NCBI GenBank assembly: GCA_024291935.2
Contig: JAGTYA010000026.1
Span: 7,792,001-7,856,000 of the forward strand
Direction: 5' to 3'
DNA from: Okapia johnstoni
Lineage: Eukaryota; Chordata; Mammalia; Artiodactyla; Giraffidae
DNA: 64,000 nt
Part shown: positions 11,214 through 21,100 of the stretch, piece after piece
Numbering within the stretch: position 1 is the stretch's first letter
How the letters are laid out: the number at the start of each line of letters is the position of its first letter
The notes under the pieces: model-generated
Told to the model about the DNA's origin: nothing
The model's database searches: none
What the model saw: the letters and a program-made list of their open reading frames with translations, nothing else
Made by a program: the position numbers and the translations under genes

Positions 11214-12380
11214 GCCCCCGGCACCGTGCCCCACTGCCAGCTGCCCCTCCCGGGAGAGCCCGGGAGGAAGGTGCGGCCCTCTCCCTGCCGGGGCCCTAGG
11301 GACCTACTCCCTGGCTGCCTCAGACTTCTCTCACGAAGAGGAAACGCAAAAAAAAAAAAAAAGAAAAAAAGGAAAGGAAAACCCCGTGCTCGTCCCCTTC
11401 CTCCTGCCGGCTGTCCGGCGCGGAGTTATCGTCCGTCCTGGGGCTGTCTGTCCCTCTCAGCTCTGCGCCCGCCGGGCAGGGCACGTGCTCACAGCCCTGG
11501 GTTGATTTATTTTTTTAAGGGGGGTAGTTTTATTTTGGTGGGGTTGGGTGGGAAGGAAGGCTGGGGGTTTTGTACAGTGTCCGCTATTCGTCCTGTTCAT
11601 TTCCCTCCATTTTTCTTCTTGCTCCCTCTGTTCCTCCTGCCTTCCTTCTCTCCCCAAGCCCTTCAGTCCCCACCCCAGGCTTGCTGTGTCTCTCCGTCCC
11701 CACCCTCCTTCCCCACTTCTCCTTTGTGTGTGTCTGGTTTCTCCCTTCCTTTCCTCCCTTTGGGTTTCCAGAGTCGGTGGGAGAAGGGCGGGAGGGTGGG
11801 CGGAGCGGCCCAGAGTGGGGCGGAGCGGGGCGGGGCCTGGGCGGCCTCAAGAGCTTTGGCTCCGCCCACCAGGAGGAGGGGCCTGCCTGGTGCCCCCCAG
11901 GGAAGGGGCTCGGGCCTGGGAAGGCCTGCTCTGTTGTGTGCTGCCGGGCGACGTGCATTGATGGGGAAGCTGCTGGAGGAGCAGGGTGGGGGGCGGGTGG
12001 GAGGGGAAAGGCAAATGCAGATATATATTGAAGACAAATAATCTAGATATCGCGAGCAGCAGCCTGTGGCACCCGTTGGGCGCGGGCAGCAGGGAAAAGG
12101 GGGAGCCAGGCATAGCCCGCGGACTGCTGGGGTCACTTCTCTGCCCACAGGCTCCCTGCTCCCCCAGTTTTTTTCTCTCTTTGTTAACAAATGTGTCTGA
12201 GTCTTGGAAAACACCCCAACCCCGGAAATGTGTGGGAAAAGAAAACAAAAACTTTCCAAATCCAACGGTCCTGTGCAGTTTGTTCGGGTCGGGTGCTGTT
12301 GGGACACTGGCCCCAGCTCTGGGCTGGGATCTGGGCCCAGACTGGAGTCCGTGAGAGCTAGTAAATAGCGCCCAAAGGTT
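11214..12380 (+). other. NRXN2: NRXN2 3' UTR (approximate end)
   Basis: The sequence downstream of the neurexin stop is non-coding, with an A-rich patch at about 11348-11380. No canonical AATAAA is seen in the first 1.2 kb. The best candidate is the variant AGTAAA at 12360-12365, followed by G/T-rich sequence. An AAATAAT near 12035 is an alternative. The stated end is therefore an estimate. Confidence 0.45.
12360..12365 (+). terminator. NRXN2: Candidate variant polyadenylation signal AGTAAA for NRXN2
   Basis: AGTAAA is a known weaker variant of AATAAA. It lies about 1.15 kb after the stop and precedes a G/T-rich stretch. Placement is inferred. Confidence 0.3.
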
Positions 12381-12539
12381 TGGGTTGAGCATGACTTTGA
12401 GCTCCTTGAGGTGGCTTGTCTTTGTCTCACCTTCGTGTCCCAGCAGGTTGGAGACAGAGGCAGGGAACAGCCCCCAGGCCTGTGAGCAATGACTGGTCTC
12501 TGGCCCCATTGGCCATGGCCCTTAGCTTCTCTCAATGCC

Positions 12540-12752
12540 TGTGTGTGTGCTTATTCGTGTCTGACTCGGCAACCCCATGGACTATAGCCCACCAGACTCC
12601 TCTGTCCATGGGATTCTCCAGGCAAGAATACTGGAGTGGGTTGCCATTTCCTACTCCAGGGGAGTATTCTTGCTTGGAAAATTACACAGGGATCAACTCA
12701 GGGATCAAACCCGAGTCTCTTGTGTCTCCTACACTGGCAGGCAGGCTCTGGG
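12540..12752 (-). repeat. Bov-tA SINE
   Basis: In reverse orientation it carries the diagnostic blocks gtgtctgactcggcaacccc, ggattctccaggcaagaata and ctggagtgggttgccatttc. A diverged internal segment at about 12650-12700 suggests a local rearrangement. Confidence 0.9.
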
Positions 12753-14797
12753 GGCGGACAAATCCCCAGAGGTGGGAGCATCTTTTGCCCTCTAGTGGCT
12801 AGAAAGGGCCTGCATTCTGGTGGTGGCTGCGTGTGCATGGGGGGTGGGGGTGGGGCAGCCTTGACACAGCCCTCAGGGGAGGTAATGTTATTCGTGAGTG
12901 GGAAGAGCTTCAGCTGCTAGTCCAAGGTCTCAAGGTGGGTCAGTGTCTGAGTCCAAATTTTCCCCCAGTTCCGCCTAAATCCAGGATCTCTGCCTCTTTT
13001 ACATCTCTAGAGTTTGGACCTTGCCCCCCACTGGCTGATGGTGGGCAGCCCCTGGGGCTGCGGGTGGGAGAAGGGTCCATACACCTCAGACCAGCTGTTT
13101 GCTTCTTCATGGGGACATGAAGTGGGCCCATGGTCCCAGACATGCACAGATGGGTCTGTATTTGTTCATCCTCTTGGTCGAAAGGAGCAGAGACTCTCCA
13201 GGTGGAGGTTGTACATGAGGGCCTCGCGCATCCTCGGGAGAGCAGAGTGTGGGTGGTTCTGCATCTCCCAGGGGGCCACAGCGGATCGCCAGGCCATTGG
13301 ACACAGGACTCAGCCACGCTCCGTCACTCAGGTCTCCTCTGCTTTCTGCTTGGTGGATCTTGCCCCCCACCCTGCTGCTCCAGGCTCTGCCTTCTCGAAC
13401 TCTTGGCTCATCGTCACCCTTCATCGCCCTATTGTGCTTCCTGAGCTTCCACCCCCGGCCAGCGCATTCTTGCAACAGTTTCATAAGGCTGGTCCTTGTT
13501 TAGGCCTGGACACCTCCCAGGGTCCTTGGGCTCAATGCCCACCGGAACCCCATCCAGGTCCACCTCATCTCCCCCCACATCCCTCTATTCTGGGATGAAG
13601 CTTTTGTGGTGGGACCCTTCCCCTCATGGGGTGTGCCCCAGTGGCCCTTGAGAGTCCTTCCTCCACCCGGAGTCCTAACGGGTGGGAGAGCGAGTCCTCC
13701 CCCAGCCGCCCCAGGGGGTGGATTTCCATGGACTTGACCTCTCCTCTTTCCTGAACCAGTCACCAGGAGGGAGGGTTAGGCCTCACTTGTCTCCCACCGC
13801 TCACAGTCTTGGAGGGCAGCCTCACCGCGGTCAGCTGTCACCCTCTGCGTGAGGCCTGACAGGGGGCAGGCTTGTCAGGACGACTTGTCCCTGTGCTGAT
13901 GATGGCCTTGTCCCAGGGTCTTCTGCTGCTTCTCTCCCTGTCCAAGGAATGGAGACTTATCTCAGGTTCTCCTGCGCCCATCACCAAAGACAGGAGGCAG
14001 GAGTTCTTTGGTGTCAAGAAGGGAACATCCTTCCTCCAGAAATTTCTAGAGCAGCCTTGAATAGTCTATCAGAGTAGGAGGTCAGAAAGAAGGACAGTGC
14101 AGGACTTGGAAGATGGACTCCCATCTGACTCACTGCCATGTGGCCGTGTGACTGTGTTTTGCTCTCTGTGTGAGGAAGCTGAGAGCCCTGCTGCCCAAGG
14201 ACTCGGTAGTAAGAGGAAAGAATCCTGGCCTCTGCCACTCACTTAGTGTGCTTGCCTGTAAGAGAGACGAGTCCCCTTGGTCTTAACTCCTTCATCCTGT
14301 GCATCTGATGTTGAACTTACCGCCTGGGCCTGACCTGGGCTCCTGGTGTCTGGCTGGGCTGGCAGTGACCCCCAGGAGAGTCTGAACAGCATGAGGATGA
14401 GTGAAATTCTGGGTACCCTGCTCCTGGACACTGGTACTTGCAGGGATGTGTCAGGAGATTCTAGGGGGTGGGAGGGGAGAACGAAGGGGGAAGGAGACTG
14501 AGGGGGTGGCTGTGGGCTCTTCTTTCCCACACCCACTTCACTTGGCTCTACCCCAGCAGGGTGCCTAGCAGCTGCTGGGCCAGGAGCTCCCTGTGATAGG
14601 TATCAAGAGGGAGGGTGCATCTCAGGCGAAGGACTGCCACTCGGGTGGCAGTGCCCAGCTGATTGCAGGCCTGTGGTTCCTGCTGAGGAAGTCCCCTTTG
14701 CCCTTGGCAGGTCACTCACTCCGCCATGGTGATGACACTTTCTCCCTCATTGCCCCAGAGGGCCAGGGCCCTGGGCCTCCCAGCGTCTGGGTCCTGC
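12753..14797. other. Intergenic DNA between the convergent NRXN2 and SLC22A12 ends
   Basis: No exon with splice sites or family similarity was recognised. In particular I searched here, on the minus strand, for the missing second half of SLC22A12 exon 9 (a coding equivalent of the conserved LPLPDTIQD block) and did not find it. Confidence 0.5.
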
Positions 14798-15039
14798 TAA
14801 GTGAGGCTTCCCAAGTGGCGCTAGTGGTAAAGACCCTGCCTGTCAGTGCAGGAGATGTAAGAGATGCAGGTTTGATCCCTGGGTCCGGAAGCTCCCCTGG
14901 AGGAGGAAATGGCAACCCACTCCAGTATTCTTGCCTGGAGAATCCCATGGACAGAGGAGCCTGGTGGGCTACAGGTCGTGGGATCGCAGAGTCAGACACA
15001 ACTGAAGCGGCTGAGCACGCACACACGAGTTAAGTGAGG
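14798..15039 (+). mobile_element. Bov-tA SINE with 9-bp target duplication at the SLC22A12 stop codon
   Basis: A full SINE body spans about 14807-15030 and is flanked by the direct repeat taagtgagg at 14798-14806 and 15031-15039. The element runs from a tRNA-like head (cttcccaagtggcgctagtg) to a CA-rich tail. The right-hand repeat overlaps the in-frame stop of SLC22A12, TAA on the minus strand at 15030-15032. The left-hand repeat shows what the intact site would have read there, TAG. So the frame ended at this point even before the insertion. Confidence 0.85.
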
Positions 15040-15186
15040 AGTGCCATGTGGGAACTAGGTGGGCCCCCCTGGGTCCTGGCTGGCTGAGACCACCTGGGAG
15101 GACCATAGACGCCCAGCAGCTGGACCAGAGGCCCCAGGATGGCTCCTGCTCGGATGGCCATCTGGCACAGCCCCCCTGCGGTCATC
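15030..15186 (-). CDS. SLC22A12: SLC22A12 exon 9, homologous only in its first ~88 bases
   Basis: From the acceptor cggtag|GATGAC it codes [20 protein letters not shown] and [10 protein letters not shown], aligning with helix 11 of the family. After about 15099 the similarity stops. The frame continues through 22 unrelated residues to a TAA at 15030-15032. Family members continue here with helix 12 and a PETQ...LPLPDTIQD tail, which is not found downstream. A donor-like CCCAG|GTGGTC near 15092-15097 is weak and no downstream exon was found for it. Confidence 0.75.
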
Positions 15187-18100
15187 CTACCGGCATAGAT
15201 GCACCTGTGAGGGGTCGTACTGCCTGCCTACGGCTTTGACCTCTCACTCCGGCCAGGCCTTCTCAGCCCCAAGAGGCACCGTGGGTCAGGCTGGGCTGGG
15301 ATGCACCTGGGCATCCGAGGTCACAAGGTCACGTGAAAGAGAAATTCGAGGCTCGAACATCCGGTCTGGGGGAGGCCACGCCCACCGCACCCTCCCAGCC
15401 GGGAAGTACCCCCGCTGTGGGCCTCACCTGAGTACAGTGGGGAAGAGCTCTGCGATGTAGATGGTGAAGCAGGTTAAGGCAGCCCCCACTCCCCCGAGCC
15501 CCAACACAGCGAAGGCTGAGCGCAGGGCCTCCATCTCTGTGGATAGAGATGGGGTTGGCAGGCTTGTTGGCGGGGGTCCTGGGCTCTCCCCATGACCTTC
15601 CAAATGTCTGCTCGTCACCTCCACCTGGGTGTCCCCAGACCCTACACACACACTGTGTCCTAAGTGACCACATTCCCTGTCCCCCCCACCCCCTGCCCGG
15701 TCTGCTCCCACCCAGACTCCCAGATCCAGACCCTGGGAGTCCTCCTCCACCCCCTCCATTTCTCTGCCCTCCCCAACACCGCCTCCCCCCCCCCCCATCC
15801 CAGCAATCCATCAGAGTTATTATTCTGTCTCCACAATTTTTCATGATGCTGTCCAGTGCGGGCTGCCACCATCTCGTCCAGACGGCCCAGCAGCCTCCTT
15901 CCTAAGTGGGCCCTACTCCAGTCCAGTGCCCTCTTGATGGGGGGAAAAGAGTTCTCTTTTCGTGGCTTAAGCTCTCCCAGGTAGGGGCCTCTGGCCGCAG
16001 CCACGTGCACCCAGGCCCGCCTGCTCACCGTGGGGCACCAGCGTGTTGGCCAGGATGCAGAGCCCCGCCAGCACCAGGAGAACAGCCTGTGTGGGCCGGC
16101 GGCCCAGCAGCAGCAGGGTGCCGACCTTGGCTGGGATTTCCGCGACCCCAATAAGGGCCTGGAGCAGGAAGATGTTGCCGCCTAGGGCCTGCAGGTCCAG
16201 GATCACGCCGTAGAAGATGAAACCAATGGCAAACCTGAGGGTGGGGATGCGCAGGTGAATTCAGGCTGGGGATCGGGCAGCTGGTTTGTTCTCCGACCAG
16301 CTTCCACCCTCCCCTGCTGGCCCTGTACCCATTGGTGGGGTGGTCACTATGGACTACATTTCCCAGGTTCCCTTGCCAATGCCACCTCTCTTGAGCTTTG
16401 GCCAATGGGAGGCACTGGTGAGAGACTGGAGGCGGGACTGGGGCAAAGCGGAAGTATTGCTCCCTCCTCCTCTCTGGGTACTTCGTCAGGCAGTGGCTGC
16501 ATCCCCTCCACGGCTCCAGCTTCCACTGACCAGCCCCTTTCTCTGTGGTCCTGGTGGGTTTAGTTTTTGCCAGGTGGTTCTGGCTCCTGGGCTCTGATAA
16601 CCCCTCTCCCTCCTCTCTGGTCCTTCCAAACTAGGGTGTGTGTGTGCATGCTAAGTTTCTTCAGTCGTGTCTGACTCTTGTGACCCTATGGACTGTAGCC
16701 GACCAGGCTCCTCTGTCCATGGCATTCACCAGGCAAGAATACTGGAGTGGGTTGCCATGCCCTCCTCTGGGGGATCTTTCCGACCCAGGGATAGAACCTG
16801 GTTCTCTTACATCTCTTCATTGGCAAGTGGAGTCTTTACCACTAGTGCCACCTGGGAAGCCCCAAGGTAGATGTGCCTTTCTGCCACTGAATTCTCCAAC
16901 TGCCTCCTCTGCCTGTAGGGCTCTGCAGTTCTCCCAGCAACTTTGCTATGTATCCTCCTTACTAATCTCTCCTGTTGACCCGTCCCAGCCTGAGTCCTCC
17001 TGGCCCCGGGCAGTTTCCTGTGGGAGCCTGACGGAGGGAGTCAGTGCTGCAGGCCTGGTCTTAGAGGCCCTCTCAGCCAGTGGGGCCAATAGAAGAGTCA
17101 GCAGAGCCAGTGGATGCCAGCAGAGCCCTGACTCCAGGCTCCCTGGCTGCTGGTGGCCCGAGGGTCGGCCAGAGGCGGAGGTTGGGGCTGGGTGGGGTGG
17201 GGGTCATCAAGCGCACACTAGAGGGGCATCTACCCGCAGAGCGTGAAGACACAGGTCCAGAGGCCCAGTCCGGGGGTGCGGAGCAGAGCGACCAGGCTGT
17301 CCGGAGTCTGGCTCACACTCAGCTCTTCCTGCATGGCTGAGTGCAAGACCTGGATGGAGGGTGGAGAGGGTTGTCAGCATGTGGTCACTGGCCTGGCCCT
17401 CCTCCCTATGACCCCCATCCTGGGGGCCTGGGGCCCTCCGTCCGTCTCCCAGGGACCCTGTTCAGGGACGGGAGAGGGTCTGAGGGTCGAGCCCTGAGGG
17501 AAGGCCCAGCCTCGCCTCACCTCGACGGTCAGTGCGTCCACCACTGCCCTCTTCCCATTGACGGCGGCCACCTTCTGCAGCTCCCGCAGGCCCTGCTCCA
17601 GCCTGCCCGTAATGAGGAGCCATCGTACTGACTCTGCCAGCCACCTGGGGTGGGGGAGAGGGAGGAGAGCAGGAGGAGGTCTCTGCCTGCGCCCCCCAGG
17701 GCCTGGCCTGCATGAGCCTCTCTGCCCCTCTGTATCTTTCTGCCAAAGGGGTGGCTTCACTGGCAGCCCCAGGCTCCAGGCTCAGGGTGGCTGAAGTCGG
17801 GGGGCGGGGGGCAGGTGGTGAGCAGCAAAGGGCGCTGGCTGTGGAGGCCAGGTCCTGTCTGCCTCCTCCCTCCTCCGTCTCTTGGGCTGGGGTTGGGGGT
17901 CCTTGTCCTTCCTTCCTGCCTCCCTCCTGACCCGAGGCCCTTCCCCTGGCCTCACCTGGGAGCCAGGGCTGGGAGGGCCTGTGTGCAGTGAACACGCCCC
18001 TGATGGCTCCAGGACCGCCGTCCTGCAGGCCCACCAGGGCCCCCCGCTGTCCAGCCCTCCTGAATGTCACAGGGCCTCCTGCCCGCCTTTCACCCCCATG

Positions 18101-21100
18101 GCCACACCTTTCTGCCTGAGCTGGCCCCTCCCCTGGAGCCCCTTCGTGCAAACATCCTCACACCCATGGTGGTGCTTAGGCCCCCTCGGCCTGCAGCCGT
18201 TAGTCACCAGTGCCCGTTGCCTCCAGTGCCCCTTGCAGGCGACCAGCCAACGGCCCTTGCCTCACTTTTGGCCCATTCGCCCATGCCAGGCGACAGTCAC
18301 CACCTCCTGGGTGCCAGTCAGCCCCACGCCTCCCAGCACCCCCTTGCTGTGACAAGACCCAAACCCTAACACTAACCTGTCTCCCAGCCCCTCAACATCA
18401 AGCCCAGACCCCCTGCACCATCCAGGACTCGGACCCCTTTCTGTGCCCACCACCCTGTACTGGGTCCTGCCGCTGGACACAGGTGCCCCAGCCAGAAACA
18501 CTCCCCCACAGCAGGCAGGGCCCTGAGGTCCTTGGGGGTTTGCAGAGCCAGAGAGGGGGACTCGAGTGCACATCAGAGGTAGAGTTGACAAGACCCCATG
18601 ACCTGCAGGACTAGATGTGCGGGAGCCACGAAGGAGAGGGAGGTGTCAGGGTGACTCTGACTCCAGTACCTGTGGGTGGGGGCTTCTGTCAATGTTGGGG
18701 AGGCCCTGGGGAGGAGCGGGTGTAAGGAGATGTTACGTTTGTGATGCTGAGACAGGAGTGACGGGGACGTCACCCAGGTGGCTGGAGGCCGTGGAGAGGC
18801 AGGCCGGGGAGCGAGTGGGGGCCTGCAGCATTTGGGGAGGGAGCGCCACGGGAACAGGGGAGGTCCCGGGAGAGGACAGCGGGGCCCTTTCGTGGGCTGC
18901 AGGGCCCGAACGACAGGTGGCCGGGCGAGGGCGGCGGGGTCATTGGCATGGGTTGGCATGTGCAGATGCGTCTCTCGACGAGAAATTGGGTTGGAAGAGA
19001 AGCAGAGAAGCTGGTGGGAGCTGAGGGGCCGTGGGGTCCCCTCCTCAGGTGGGCCCCCCAGACTGAGTGGTCTGTGATACTGTGATGTATGGGATTTCTG
19101 TCCTGCTCATCGTTCTCACCCAGGCACAGCCAGGGCCCCGCCCCTGCTGGTGCTCACTGGCCATTTGTTGGAGTGATGAAGTAGGGTGTCACAAACGCAT
19201 ATGTGCCCATAGCCCCAGCGTGGGCCTGTCTGCCAGGGCAAGCGGGGCTCGGCCTTGCAGACCAGCATCAGCACCGGGCCCTGGAGTCTGCCTCACTGAC
19301 CTCTGCCCTTCACTCTTGTGATAATGGGGGCCAGTCTGCCAATCCTGAAGGCCGCTGGCCAGGTACAGGTACTTCTGCTCAGAGCTTCTGTGTGAGATGT
19401 GATTGCCTCCTGCTCTGAGGAATGACTGTGTTCTCCGAGTGGTGGTGTGTGTGTGTGTGTGTGTGTTGTAGCTTTGCATCCCATCCCCCCAGACCTGGCC
19501 TAGTGCTGCCAGGCCTGGCACAAAGGAGGGGCTCAGAACACGTGCCTGGAGGCGCACATGCCAAGGCAGGCAAGGACCGGAGAGGGGAAGGGCTGAGAGG
19601 TGATGGGAAGGAAGGGGGAGGAGACCCCTGGGAGGAGCAGGGGAAGGAGAGGCCCTGGGGTGGAGGTGGGGGTGTGTGGGGAGCTGGCTCGTGCCAGGCT
19701 CCTGTGGCTCCCCTCTGGCTTTCTGCATCCCAGGCCTCTGTGCCCAGGGTGGAGGGTGGGTCTCCTGTAGGGAGGGAGCTGGGCGGCACCCACCAGGAGT
19801 ACAGAAAGCAGAGGAAGTAGGGAACGGAGACAGCCAGCTGCAGCAGCGTCCAGTCGCGCACGCCGTAGGCCACTGCGGCCAGGAAGACCTGGCCAAAGCT
19901 GTAGCCCAGGGAGTTCAGAGTCATCACCAAGACTCGGGCTTGTGCTGACGTCCACTCTGCCACTGCAAGGAGACCAAGTGGGTCAGCCTGGGAGCTCGCA
20001 CAAGCCTCCCCTGCCCAGCCAGGGTCGGGGACCTACGGAGCATGATGGTGTTCAGCATGGTGTCCACCACGGCGAAGGCCACCAGGAAGCGGAAGAGGCA
20101 GTACACGGAGAAGGTGGGTGCGAAGGCGGTCGCCGTGCCTGCCACGGCCACCTGAAGGTAGTTCCAGGTCAGCACCCGTTGACGCCCAAACCTGCGGCAC
20201 ACACGTGGGGAGGGCAGCCGGGTCCATGGGGTGCCACGGCGCTAGCCATGGGGGTCTGGACTGCTGGAGCCCACCCTCTGCTTGCCCACTGAGTGACTCC
20301 CAGGTCCAGACCCACATTCTGTATCCACGGAGGGAGGGCTTGTGAGCACAGGGAGCACCCCCTGAGGCCCTGGGCAGGGGGTGAGCTCCCCATCATCAGG
20401 GGCATCCAAGCAGCAGCTGGTCAGCCAAGCAGCAACCGGTGGCTGAGCAGGCTTTAGCAGTGAGTGTTTGATGAGAACAATGGCCCTTCACGGCCCCAGA
20501 GGGAAGTCCGTGAAGCCGAGGCCCAGAGAGGGACTGAGCTTGCTCAGCGGCACAGCGGGAGGGTCTCAGGAGAAGGACCCACATCAAATGGAGTTTTCTT
20601 CCCAGACCCACCAGTTCAGGGCCAGTCAGGGCCTGGGGTCTCGGGGTGCAGGGGCAGAGAGGGGGCTGGGGACCTCACCTGTCAGAGACTTGGCCGTTCA
20701 CAGCCGCTCCCACCAGGTTCCCAGCCATGGACTGCGCCATGGGCTTCAAGGCCTGAGCGTCACACACCAGGTCCCACTGGTGGGAGAGGAGGGGGACGGG
20801 AATCTGAGCTCAGGAGGCTGGGAGGGGGTGGCGGGGCTAGATGGGAAGGCCCAAGGAGCTGGGGCTGGGTGTCTGGCCTTGTGACCTTGGGGGTCGTCAC
20901 CCCTTGCCTAAGCCCCTCCTTGGCTCCCTGTTGCCCCAGGTCTGGGGTCAAGCCCTCTCTGGGCTCATCCGCCTCCTCGCCGGCCCCTCTGCAGCAGCTA
21001 CCCGTGCTGGCACCTCCTCCCGGCTTTCAAAGGCCACTTCCGCCTGTTCCATAGAGTCCCCTTCCCACTTGCTGGGTGGGCCGCCTTTCCTGTCTCCCGC

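Noticed and set aside
10365..11234. Long open frame on the minus strand opposite the NRXN2 exon (289 codons)
   Set aside because: It is the complement of a very GC-rich true coding exon. It has low-complexity Gly/Arg/Gln content and no family resemblance.
11348..11380. A-rich stretch after the NRXN2 stop as a retrotransposon tail
   Set aside because: No flanking duplication or insert is seen. It lies inside the 3' UTR and is interrupted by G.
15092..15099. Donor site CCCAG|GTGGTC ending SLC22A12 exon 9 early
   Set aside because: The match to the donor consensus is weak and no acceptor plus coding exon homologous to helix 12 was found downstream. It is kept only as a possibility for transcript data.
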